Positions 1-5,536 of a stretch of 5,916 bases of DNA are shown here, piece by piece. The DNA lies in contig CAMLID010000136.1 of NCBI GenBank assembly GCA_946480055.1, positions 1-5,916 on the forward strand, in the 5' to 3' direction. The DNA is from an uncultured Lysobacter sp. Its GTDB lineage: Bacteria; Pseudomonadota; Gammaproteobacteria; Xanthomonadales; Xanthomonadaceae. The translations under genes and the position numbers were made by a program. Position 1 is the stretch's first letter. Every line of letters begins with the position of its first letter. The notes under the pieces were generated by a model. That model saw nothing but the letters and a program-made list of their open reading frames with translations. It ran no database searches and was not told the origin of the DNA.

Positions 1-1
1 T

Positions 2-682
2 TCGGGCGACCCGTCGCCGTTCACCGCCTACGGCACCCTGCAGGGCCTGATGGCGGCGCTGAACAAGCGCTTCGGCGACGAGGAAGTCGGCAAGTACAGC
101 TACGCCGTGCAGGGCCTGGGCCATGTCGGCATGGAGTTCGTGAAGCTGCTGAAGGAGCGCGGCGCCAAGATCTTCGTCACCGACATCAACAAGGGCCTGG
201 TCGACAAGGCCGTGAGCGAGTACGGCGCCGAAGCGGTGAGCCTGGACGAGATCTACGACGTCAACGCCGACGTCTATTCGCCCTGCGCCCTGGGCGGCAC
301 GATCAACGAGCAGACCCTGCCGCGCCTGAAGGCCAAGATCATCTGCGGTGCGGCCAACAACCAGCTGGCCAACAACGCGATCGGCGACGAGGTGTCCAAG
401 CGCGGCATCCTGTACGCGCCCGATTACGCGGTGAACGCCGGCGGCGTGATGAACGTGGCGCTGGAACTCGACGGCTACAACCGCGAGCGCGCCATGCGCA
501 TGATGCGTACGATCTACCACAACCTCGGCCGCATCTTCGAAATCGCCGAGCGCGACGCGATCCCGACCTACAAGGCCGCCGACCGCCTCGCCGAAGAGCG
601 CATCGACGCGATCGGCAAGCTCAAGTTGCCGATGGGTCGCACGGCCCCGAGCTTCCGGGGTCGAATCCGCGGCGGCCACTAA
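2..682 (+). CDS. Leucine dehydrogenase (Glu/Leu/Phe/Val dehydrogenase family), 5'-truncated by the window
   Basis: Cytosolic NAD-dependent oxidative deamination of leucine (and probably valine and isoleucine) to 2-keto acids is the expected reaction. The reading frame is open from base 2, so the gene starts before the window. About 226 codons are present, against about 365 in the family, so roughly 140 N-terminal residues, including the catalytic lysine region, are missing. The visible part opens with GDPSPFTAYG. The Rossmann motif GLGHVG follows, with the acidic residue in VTDIN at the end of the second strand, which favours NAD over NADP. Next come PCALGG, CGAANNQL, the substrate-side motif YAPDYAVNAGGVMNV and the leucine-dehydrogenase-like tail GYNRERAM...IPTYKAADRLAEERI. 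These C-terminal blocks resemble leucine dehydrogenase more than glutamate dehydrogenase. A hairpin terminator follows 12 bases after the stop. Together with the downstream isovaleryl-CoA dehydrogenase this supports leucine breakdown. Exact amino-acid preference is inferred. Confidence 0.9.
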   Translation, partial: SGDPSPFTAYGTLQGLMAALNKRFGDEEVGKYSYAVQGLGHVGMEFVKLLKERGAKIFVTDINKGLVDKAVSEYGAEAVSLDEIYDVNADVYSPCALGGTINEQTLPRLKAKIICGAANNQLANNAIGDEVSKRGILYAPDYAVNAGGVMNVALELDGYNRERAMRMMRTIYHNLGRIFEIAERDAIPTYKAADRLAEERIDAIGKLKLPMGRTAPSFRGRIRGGH

Positions 683-694
683 GCGATTCGACGA

Positions 695-724
695 CGACGG
701 GGCCGCAAGGCCCCGTCGCTGTTT
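695..724 (+). terminator. Rho-independent terminator after leucine dehydrogenase
   Basis: Bases 695-704 and 709-718 form a perfect 10-bp GC-rich stem (CGACGGGGCC / GGCCCCGTCG) closed by a GCAA tetraloop, followed by CTGTTT. It starts 12 bases after the stop codon. The T-tract is short, but the stem is strong. It probably separates leucine dehydrogenase from the next gene. Confidence 0.8.
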
Positions 725-775
725 GGGCGTCACTCACTATTTTTGTGCAACCAGATCAGATCGACAGGAGTTCCG

Positions 776-1933
776 ATGCGTCCGTTCCCCCTGGGTGAAG
801 AGATCGATGCGCTGCGCGAGGCCGTGCGCCGCTTCGCCGAAGCCGAAATCGCACCGCGCGCCGCGCAGATCGACCACGACAACGCGTTCCCGCAGGACCT
901 GTGGCCCAAGCTGGGCGAAATGGGCCTGCTCGGCATGACCGTGCCGGGCGAGTACGGCGGCAGCGAGATGGGTTACCTGGCCCACCTGGTGGCGATGGAG
1001 GAGATTTCGCGCGCCTCCGGTTCGGTCGGCCTGTCCTACGGCGCCCACTCCAATCTGTGCGTGTCCAACCTGTACGCCAACGCCAACGAAGCCCAGCGCC
1101 GGAAGTACCTGCCCAAGTTGTGCAGCGGCGAGTGGAAGGGCGCGCTGGCCATGAGCGAACCCGGCGCCGGATCCGACGTGGTCGGTTCGATGAGCTGCCG
1201 GGCCGAACTCAAGGGCGATGTCTGGGTCGCCAACGGCAACAAGATGTGGATCACCAACGGCCCCGAGGCCGACGTGCTGATCGTCTACATGCGCACCGCC
1301 GGCAAGGAATCGGGCAGCCGCTGCATGACCGCCTTCATCGTCGAGAAGGGCATGCCGGGCTTCAGCACCGCGCAGAAGCTGGACAAGCTGGGCATGCGCG
1401 GCTCGAACACCTGCGAGCTGGTGTTCGAGAACTGCCAGATCCCGGCCGAGAACGTGCTGGGCGAGGTCAACCAGGGCGTCAAGGTGCTGATGAGCGGCTT
1501 GAACACCGAGCGCCTGGTGCTCAGCGGCGGCCCGCTGGGCCTGATGCAGGCCGCGCTGGACAGCGCCTTGCCCTACGTGCGCGAGCGCAAGCAGTTCGAT
1601 GTCGCGATCGGCACCTTCGGTCTGATGCAGGGCAAGATCGCCGACATGTACACCGCGCTGCAGTCCAGCCGCGCCTTCGCCTATCAGGTCGCGCGCGACT
1701 ACGACGCCGGCCACAAGAGCCGCGTCGACGCCGCATCCTGCCTGCTGCACGCGTCCGACAGCGCGGTGCAGGTGGCGCTGGAAGCGATCCAGTCGCTGGG
1801 CGGCAACGGCTACATCAACGAGTACCCGACCGGACGTATCCTGCGCGACGCCAAGCTTTACGCGATCGGCGCCGGCACCAACGAAATCCGGCGCATGCTG
1901 ATCGGGCGCGAGTTGTTCGAGGGCAACAGCTGA
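776..1933 (+). CDS. ivd: Isovaleryl-CoA dehydrogenase
   Basis: FAD-dependent acyl-CoA dehydrogenase, 385 residues, expected to oxidise isovaleryl-CoA to 3-methylcrotonyl-CoA in leucine catabolism and pass electrons to electron-transfer flavoprotein. The two family signatures are present: [13 protein letters not shown] in the middle and [20 protein letters not shown] near the C-terminus. What separates it from other acyl-CoA dehydrogenases is the catalytic base. The usual C-terminal glutamate position is alanine here (Ala366 in AIGAGTNE), while a glutamate sits at Glu245 in [15 protein letters not shown], the arrangement known for isovaleryl-CoA dehydrogenases. [10 protein letters not shown] and [15 protein letters not shown] also match that subfamily closely. 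The ATG at 776 is chosen because AGGAG at 766-770 lies five bases before it. An in-frame TTG at 743 has no such site. All alanine codons are GCC, GCG or GCA. No nearby promoter is convincing. Confidence 0.95.
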   Translation: MRPFPLGEEIDALREAVRRFAEAEIAPRAAQIDHDNAFPQDLWPKLGEMGLLGMTVPGEYGGSEMGYLAHLVAMEEISRASGSVGLSYGAHSNLCVSNLYANANEAQRRKYLPKLCSGEWKGALAMSEPGAGSDVVGSMSCRAELKGDVWVANGNKMWITNGPEADVLIVYMRTAGKESGSRCMTAFIVEKGMPGFSTAQKLDKLGMRGSNTCELVFENCQIPAENVLGEVNQGVKVLMSGLNTERLVLSGGPLGLMQAALDSALPYVRERKQFDVAIGTFGLMQGKIADMYTALQSSRAFAYQVARDYDAGHKSRVDAASCLLHASDSAVQVALEAIQSLGGNGYINEYPTGRILRDAKLYAIGAGTNEIRRMLIGRELFEGNS

Positions 1934-2021
1934 GCCGGCAGATCGGTGGGTTCTCGTTCGTAGAGCTGCGCAGGCCGCTACTGCCCACGCATTGGTGCGA
2001 CGCCTGGGCTAGCGGGCCACT

Positions 2022-2214
2022 GCTCTCTGTGGGAACGGCGTGAGCCGCGATCGCGTCACCGCAAAAGCCGGCGAATTCGCCGGCTTTTGCGTTCCTGCGT
2101 CGGGCCCGGGATGCGATCGGCGACATCGTTCGTCGCTGCTTCGACCGTTGGCTGTGTGCGAGCGGCGCAGCCACTCGTGGCCTCATCGCGGCTTGCGCCG
2201 CTCCTACAGGAAGC
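2022..2214. repeat. Inverted-end element, copy A (REPIN/MITE-like, ~193 bp)
   Basis: The ends are inverted copies of each other: bases 2022-2051 match the reverse complement of 2185-2214 at 24 of 30 positions. Each end contains the REP-like core GGAGCGGCGYAAGCCGCGA, at 2031-2050 (+, diverged) and 2186-2205 (-). The interior holds a perfect palindrome at 2060-2091. A second copy of the whole unit lies at 2330-2531 in the same orientation, and the last 55 bases of the two copies agree at 54 positions. No protein is encoded. Paired inverted REP cores are the hallmark of REPINs, which RAYT transposases are thought to mobilise in trans. That such an enzyme moves this element is inference. Confidence 0.75.
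2060..2091. terminator. 32-base perfect palindrome, possible bidirectional terminator
   Basis: The 16-base half CGCAAAAGCCGGCGAA is followed directly by its exact reverse complement. As RNA it would fold into a GC-rich hairpin with a small AATT loop, with an A-run before the stem and a T-run after it on both strands. That is the form of a bidirectional intrinsic terminator. It is the first strong hairpin after the isovaleryl-CoA dehydrogenase stop (127 bases downstream) and may end that transcript. It lies within repeat copy A. The same place in copy B is eroded. Confidence 0.5.
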
Positions 2215-2256
2215 TGGGCTGGATTGCTCGGACCTGCCCGCGCGGCGATCCGCGGC

Positions 2257-2301
2257 GACACGGTCGCGGCTTACGCCGCTCCTACCTAAAGCCGCGCGGT
2301 G
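2257..2301 (-). repeat. REP-like repeat C (45 bp)
   Basis: Contains the core in minus orientation at 2264-2283 (TCGCGGCTTACGCCGCTCCT). Its reverse complement matches repeat D at 2546-2590 at 41 of 45 positions, including the flank CGCGCGGCTTTAGGT outside the core. C and D therefore form long inverted arms on either side of element copy B. No coding function is seen. Confidence 0.7.
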
Positions 2302-2329
2302 CTTATCCCGTTACCTGATTGCTGCTTGC

Positions 2330-2531
2330 TGTTGCTTCCTGCGGGAGCGGCGTAAGCCGCGATCGCGTCATCGCGAACGGCGGCGAATTCGTCGGCCTTT
2401 CGCGCTCTCGCGCCGAACCCGGCATGAGATTGGCGGCATCGCTCGTCGCTGCTTCGGCCGTCGCCTGGTTGTGAGCGGCGCAGCCGCTCGTGGCCTCATC
2501 GCGGCTTGCGCCGCTCCTACAGGAAGCAACA
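2330..2531. repeat. Inverted-end element, copy B (REPIN/MITE-like, ~194-202 bp)
   Basis: Bases 2330-2363 match the reverse complement of 2498-2531 at 31 of 34 positions, so this copy has better-preserved ends than copy A. REP-like cores lie at 2343-2362 (+) and 2499-2518 (-). An inner hairpin, GAGCGGC-GCA-GCCGCTC, sits at 2473-2489. The shared 194-base body (2334-2527) aligns with copy A almost without gaps. The interior GAATTC palindrome is partly eroded here. No target-site duplication is obvious. Confidence 0.75.
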
Positions 2532-2545
2532 ATGCCGACGGCCAA

Positions 2546-2590
2546 CATCGCGCGGCTTTAGGTAGGAGCGGCGCAAGCCGCGACCGCGCC
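2546..2590 (+). repeat. REP-like repeat D (45 bp), inverted partner of C
   Basis: Core in plus orientation at 2564-2583 (AGGAGCGGCGCAAGCCGCGA), preceded by CGCGCGGCTTTAGGT. It matches the reverse complement of repeat C at 41 of 45 positions. It begins 14 bases after element copy B. Downstream it could also pair with the decayed core at 2769-2788. Confidence 0.7.
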
Positions 2591-2600
2591 GTCGCGAAGG

Positions 2601-2618
2601 CCGACGCCGACGCCGACG
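2601..2618. repeat. Short tandem repeat, (CCGACG)x3
   Basis: Three perfect copies of the hexamer CCGACG lie just after repeat D, with a partial fourth (CCG) following. In this GC-rich sequence such a run may be chance or replication slippage. No function is suggested. Confidence 0.6.
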
Positions 2619-2768
2619 CCGTCACCGGTACCGATGCTCCCGACAAGCGCGTCGATGCTTTGGTAATCGCGCTCATGTTCTCGCCGGTCGCGCCATGGCC
2701 TGCACGCTCCGTGCCCGGCTCACGGGCTTGCGATGTCGGAAATCAGCACCGCGAATCGGATCGGCGAC

Positions 2769-2792
2769 TCGCGGTTTACGCCGCTCCCGCAG
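2769..2792 (-). repeat. Decayed REP-like core E
   Basis: TCGCGGTTTACGCCGCTCCC at 2769-2788 matches the minus-strand core at most positions and is followed by GCAG, as in the ends of copies A and B (ACAG). It is the seventh and last core seen in the array. With D it could mark a third, more degraded inverted-end element of about 230 bp, but the interior does not visibly resemble A or B. Confidence 0.5.
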
Positions 2793-3050
2793 GGGCGATC
2801 ACTGCGCCGCCGCACCCGTCGGCGCCTCTCTCTACGCCCTCCGACGCCTCTGCGACGGCACTTTTGGCGACCGGTCATTGCGGCGCGGTACACCAAGCTG
2901 AGCGGTTCAGGTGAAGATTTCGTTCTCCCGTCGCAGCGGCGAACGCGACGCCGCTCGCGTTTCCGGGTCGCGGCGGCAGCGGCCGGAGTCCCTCTCGCAT
3001 GGGGTCTCACAGGCCCCGCGCCGCCGCTTCAGAACCGCCCCGACCGGCAT

Positions 3051-3080
3051 TTGCGGCAGTGCAGCATCGGGTCGCATAAT
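3051..3080 (+). promoter_or_regulatory. Predicted sigma-70 promoter of the thiolase gene
   Basis: A good -10 box, CATAAT (3075-3080), lies 18 bases after a weak -35, TTGCGG (3051-3056). Transcription would start near 3087, giving a leader of about 40 bases. An inverted repeat, GGCCGG-TT-CCGGCC (3082-3095), overlaps the expected start point and could be an operator or a leader hairpin. The -10 match is the main support. Confidence 0.5.
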
Positions 3081-3127
3081 CGGCCGGTTCCGGCCCTGGC
3101 GCCGGCCGCACTATTCGGAGTCCACCC

Positions 3128-4303
3128 ATGAGCGATGTCGTCATCGTCGGTGCCAAGCGCACCGCCATCGGTTCCTTCCTCGGCCAATTCACCGGCGTCC
3201 CCACCCCGACCCTGGGCACGGCCGCGATCGCCGCCGCGCTCGAGCATGCCGGCCTCCAGGCCGACCAGGTCGACGAAGTCATCATGGGCTGCGTGCTGCC
3301 CGCCGGCCTCGGCCAGGCGCCGGCGCGCCAGGCCGCGCTGGGCGCGGGCCTGCCGACCTCGGCCGGCTGCACCACCATCAACAAGGTCTGCGGCTCGGGC
3401 ATGAAGGCGATCATGCTGGGCCACGACCTGATCAAGGCCGGCTCGGCCAAGGTCGTGGTCGCCGGCGGCATGGAGTCGATGACCAATGCCCCGCACCTGC
3501 TCAACAATTCGCGCACCGGTATCCGCTACGGCAGCACCGAGATGCTCGACCACATGGCCTGGGACGGCCTGACCAACCCCTACGACGGCAAGGCCATGGG
3601 CGTGTTCGGCGACGCCACCTGCGCCCAGTACGGCTACGACCGCGCCGCGATCGACGCCTACTCCGAGGAGAGCGTCAAGCGCGCCCAGGCCGCGATCGCC
3701 AACGGTGCGTTCAAGGACGAGATCGTCGCGGTCACGGTCAAGGGCCGCAAGGGCGATGTCGTGGTGGACAGCGACGAAGAGCCGGGCAAGATCGACGTCA
3801 GCAAGATCCCGGGCCTGCGCCCGGCGTTCGGCAAGGACGGCGTGCTCACCGCCGCCGCGTCCTCGAAGATTTCCGACGGCGCCGCCGCCGCGGTGCTGAT
3901 GTCGGCCGACGACGCCGCCGCCCGCGGGCTCAAGCCGCTGGCCCGGATCGTCGCCCACGCCGGCCACGCCCAGGCCCCGGAGTGGTTCACCACTGCACCG
4001 GTGAAAGCGATTTCAAACGTGCTCGACAAGGCCGGCTGGACGGTCGCCGACGTCGATCTTTTCGAGATCAACGAGGCGTTCTCGGTGGTCGCCATGGCGC
4101 CGATGAAGGACCTGGGCATCCCCCACGAGAAGCTCAACGTCAACGGCGGCGCGGTCGCCCTGGGCCACCCGATCGGCGCCAGCGGCGCGCGCCTGGTGGT
4201 CACCCTGCTGAACGCCCTGCGCGCCCGTGGCGGCAAGCGCGGGGTCGCCTCGCTGTGCATCGGCGGCGGCGAAGCGACCGCGATCGCGGTCGAGATCCTG
4301 TGA
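3128..4303 (+). CDS. Acetyl-CoA C-acetyltransferase (biosynthetic-type thiolase)
   Basis: Cytosolic thiolase, 391 residues, interconverting two acetyl-CoA with acetoacetyl-CoA plus CoA. All catalytic elements are visible at the expected places: nucleophilic Cys88 in NKVCGSGMKA, Asn315 in FEINEAF, His347 in ALGHPIGASG and Cys377 in SLCIGGG. These positions are within one residue of the well-studied biosynthetic thiolases. The N-terminus (VVIVGAKRTAIGSF) is also canonical. The ATG at 3128 is preceded by GGAG at 3117-3120 with a seven-base gap. Between leucine-pathway genes the likely role is thiolysis of acetoacetyl-CoA at the end of the pathway, though it could equally feed polyhydroxybutyrate or other acetoacetyl-CoA needs (AtoB, PhaA and ThlA are names for this class). 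No clear hairpin terminator follows the stop. Confidence 0.93.
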   Translation: MSDVVIVGAKRTAIGSFLGQFTGVPTPTLGTAAIAAALEHAGLQADQVDEVIMGCVLPAGLGQAPARQAALGAGLPTSAGCTTINKVCGSGMKAIMLGHDLIKAGSAKVVVAGGMESMTNAPHLLNNSRTGIRYGSTEMLDHMAWDGLTNPYDGKAMGVFGDATCAQYGYDRAAIDAYSEESVKRAQAAIANGAFKDEIVAVTVKGRKGDVVVDSDEEPGKIDVSKIPGLRPAFGKDGVLTAAASSKISDGAAAAVLMSADDAAARGLKPLARIVAHAGHAQAPEWFTTAPVKAISNVLDKAGWTVADVDLFEINEAFSVVAMAPMKDLGIPHEKLNVNGGAVALGHPIGASGARLVVTLLNALRARGGKRGVASLCIGGGEATAIAVEIL

Positions 4304-4344
4304 AAGGTTAAAAACGCGTTGTGCAAAAAAAACCGGCCAGCCGC

Positions 4345-4372
4345 TTGACACGCGTCACTGGCTTGTCATCAT
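4345..4372 (+). promoter_or_regulatory. Predicted sigma-70 promoter of the first Ala-rich lipoprotein
   Basis: A perfect -35 hexamer, TTGACA (4345-4350), is followed after 16 bases by CATCAT (4367-4372, 4 of 6 matches to TATAAT). Transcription would start near 4379 and leave a leader of about 47 bases. The consensus -35 suggests strong expression, in line with an abundant envelope protein. Confidence 0.55.
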
Positions 4373-4425
4373 GTTATCGGCGCGCAACTGCGCGTTGCCT
4401 AACTAATCGACGAGGAAACCGAATC

Positions 4426-4794
4426 ATGACTTTCAACAAGGCGCTGCTCGCCCTGGCTCTGGGCCTGGCCCTGGCCGCTTGCTCGAACCAGAAGCAGGCT
4501 GATGACGCTGCTGCTGATGCCGCCGCTGCTTCGACCGAAGCCCAGGCCACCGCCGACGCCGCTGCCGCCACCGGCGACAGCGCTGCTACCGACGCTGCTC
4601 AGGCTGCTGCCGACACGGCCGCTACCGCTGCCGACGCCGCTGCCACCTCGGCCGACGCCGCTGCCGCTGCCGCCACCCCGGCCGCTGCTGACGCCGCTGC
4701 CGACGCTGCTGGCAAGGCTGCTGACGCTGCCGCCGACGCCGCTTCGGCCGCCACCCAGGCGACCGACGCTGCTAAGGAAGAGCCGAAGAAGTAA
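4426..4794 (+). CDS. Alanine-rich small lipoprotein 1 (Lpp/OprI-like, hypothetical)
   Basis: Predicted 122-residue lipoprotein. The signal peptide has Lys5, a leucine/alanine core and the lipobox LAAC, so Cys19 would be lipidated after signal peptidase II cleavage. Ser20 at +2 favours the outer membrane. The mature ~104 residues are almost only Ala, Asp, Thr, Gln and Ser in runs such as ADAAADAA. Alanine makes up 62 of 122 residues overall. The tail KEEPKK is charged. Such a sequence should form a long alanine-rich helix, possibly a coiled coil. I recognise no named family. Braun lipoprotein Lpp and Pseudomonas OprI are the closest in design, since they too are small, helical, Ala-rich and end in Lys. 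The ATG at 4426 is chosen because GAGGA (4412-4416) precedes it and the signal peptide starts there. GCT encodes 31 of 62 alanines, unlike neighbouring genes. Confidence 0.85.
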   Translation: MTFNKALLALALGLALAACSNQKQADDAAADAAAASTEAQATADAAAATGDSAATDAAQAAADTAATAADAAATSADAAAAAATPAAADAAADAAGKAADAAADAASAATQATDAAKEEPKK

Positions 4795-4810
4795 TACCCT
4801 TTACGGGTAT
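4794..4810 (+). other. Small hairpin at the stop codon of lipoprotein 1
   Basis: ATACCC (4794-4799) pairs with GGGTAT (4805-4810) around a five-base loop. The stem begins in the last base of the TAA stop. It stands 10 bases before the main terminator and may help protect or end the transcript. It has no T-tract of its own. Confidence 0.4.
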
Positions 4811-4820
4811 GCAAGACTGG

Positions 4821-4850
4821 AAGAGCCGCCGGTTTACCGGCGGCTTTTCC
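4821..4850 (+). terminator. Rho-independent terminator after lipoprotein 1
   Basis: AGCCGCCGG (4824-4832) and CCGGCGGCT (4837-4845) form a perfect nine-base-pair stem with a TTTA loop, extended by AAG/TTT pairing and followed by TTTCC. It gives lipoprotein 1 its own transcript, separate from lipoprotein 2. Confidence 0.88.
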
Positions 4851-4963
4851 GTAGCTGATGTAGTGGTCAGTGAACGATAGAACCGGCATCGCCCGGGTCG
4901 CTGCGCGCACTGGCGTTGCCTGATGTACATCCGATTTTTCAGACAACTCCTCCGGAGACAACC

Positions 4964-5359
4964 ATGAACACCAAGCTCCCCGTCCTCCTCGCCGCCGCCG
5001 TCCTGGCTCTGTCGGCTTGCACCAACAACACCGACACCGCGAAGGACGAGGCCGCTCAGGCTGCGACCGCCGCCGAGCAGGCTGGCGACGCCGCCGCCCA
5101 GGCCGCTGACGCTGCCGGCACCGCCGTCGCCGAAGGCGCCGACGCCGCCGCTGCCGCCACCGGCGAAGCCGCTGCCGAAGCCGGCGCCGCTGCCACGAAG
5201 GCCGCCGACGCGACCGCCGCCGCTGCTACCGACGCCGCTGCCGGCGCCGCTGCCGCGACCGCCGACGCCGCCCAGGCGACCGCCGACGCCGCTCAGAAGG
5301 TCGCCGACAAGGCCGACGCTGCTGCGACCGAAGCCAAGAAGGAAGAAGCGAAGAAGTAA
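4964..5359 (+). CDS. Alanine-rich small lipoprotein 2 (Lpp/OprI-like, hypothetical)
   Basis: Predicted 131-residue lipoprotein, a paralogue-like neighbour of the gene at 4426. The signal peptide (Lys4, then LPVLLAAAVLAL) ends in the lipobox LSAC, so Cys19 would carry the lipid. Thr20 at +2 favours the outer membrane. The mature part is a low-complexity helix of Ala with regularly placed Asp, Glu, Gln and Thr. Alanine makes up 63 of 131 residues. Near the C-terminus a heptad is visible: DAAQATA, DAAQKVA, DKADAAA (residues 101-121). The end, KKEEAKK, is lysine-rich. An alanine-zipper coiled coil, like OprI or Lpp, is plausible. Linkage of the terminal lysine to peptidoglycan is inference. GGAG at 4954-4957, six bases before the ATG, decides the start. 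No specific function can be named. Confidence 0.85.
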   Translation: MNTKLPVLLAAAVLALSACTNNTDTAKDEAAQAATAAEQAGDAAAQAADAAGTAVAEGADAAAAATGEAAAEAGAAATKAADATAAAATDAAAGAAAATADAAQATADAAQKVADKADAAATEAKKEEAKK

Positions 5360-5382
5360 TTCGCTTCGTACCTGGGAAACAC

Positions 5383-5414
5383 GGAGAGGCCCGCGCAAGC
5401 GGGCCTTTCTTTTT
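5383..5414 (+). terminator. Rho-independent terminator after lipoprotein 2
   Basis: AGGCCCGC (5387-5394) and GCGGGCCT (5399-5406) form an eight-base-pair stem closed by a GCAA tetraloop. The stem is extended by weaker pairs and followed by a T-rich tract (TTTCTTTTT). It starts about 24 bases after the stop and separates the lipoprotein from the carboxylase gene. Confidence 0.92.
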
Positions 5415-5479
5415 GCGCCCTGCATGCGCCGCGCACGAGCCCGCGCCCCGCGCCCGCCAGCGAATGCGCGAAAGCGTAA

Positions 5480-5509
5480 TTGGCCGGCGCCGACGCTTTG
5501 TGGTTTGAT
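5480..5509 (+). promoter_or_regulatory. Possible promoter of the carboxylase beta-subunit gene
   Basis: TTGGCC (5480-5485) and TTTGAT (5504-5509) are 18 bases apart, each a partial match to the sigma-70 hexamers. A start near 5516 would give a leader of only about 20 bases. A terminator lies upstream, so some promoter should exist between 5415 and 5536. This is the best candidate, but it is weak. Confidence 0.3.
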
Positions 5510-5536
5510 GCCGCGTCTTTCGAACAGCCCGCATCG

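Larger units (their letters stand above)
1934..3127. other. 1.2-kb intergenic region without a credible gene
   Basis: This gap between isovaleryl-CoA dehydrogenase and the thiolase is long for a bacterium. Bases 1934-2021 show nothing recognisable. Bases 2022-2792 are dominated by the inverted-repeat array listed separately. Bases 2793-3050 hold no gene I can support, only weak hairpins such as AGCGGCG/CGCCGCT at 2935-2955. A promoter and leader for the thiolase occupy 3051-3127. Open frames exist on both strands, but their predicted peptides are Arg/Ala-rich, simply read through the repeats, and lack convincing ribosome sites. Confidence 0.8.

Noticed and set aside
737..1750. Long minus-strand frame of 337 codons opposite ivd
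   Set aside because: It is a GC-rich antisense shadow of a clearly identified gene, with His/Ala/Gly-rich low-complexity translation.
1815..2676. Minus-strand frames with similar peptides (1815-2261 and 2368-2676)
   Set aside because: The shared peptides come from the duplicated DNA element, not from homologous proteins. The first also overlaps the end of ivd.
2713..2727. GCCCG/CGGGC hairpin
   Set aside because: Five base pairs in GC-rich DNA are expected by chance, and nothing adjoining suggests a function.
2022..2792. CRISPR array
   Set aside because: The repeats are inverted, unevenly spaced, and have no uniform spacers or cas genes.
2087..2914. Open reading frame of 275 codons in the intergenic region
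   Set aside because: It starts at a TTG inside a palindrome, reads straight through both REP-like elements, is Arg/Ala/Cys-rich, and has no convincing ribosome site or recognisable domain.
3001..3017. Hairpin GGGG-TCT-CAC-AGG-CCCC upstream of the thiolase
   Set aside because: The stem is short, contains a GU pair and has no T-tract, so it does not support a terminator call.
2911..4311. 466-codon plus-strand frame overlapping the thiolase
   Set aside because: It is an Arg/Gly/Pro-rich out-of-frame reading of the thiolase gene, which has all its catalytic motifs in another frame.
4601..4790. Alanine-codon repeats in lipoprotein 1 as a possible phase-variable tandem repeat
   Set aside because: The codons vary between GCT and GCC and no perfect unit repeats long enough to favour slippage; the repetition is at the protein level.
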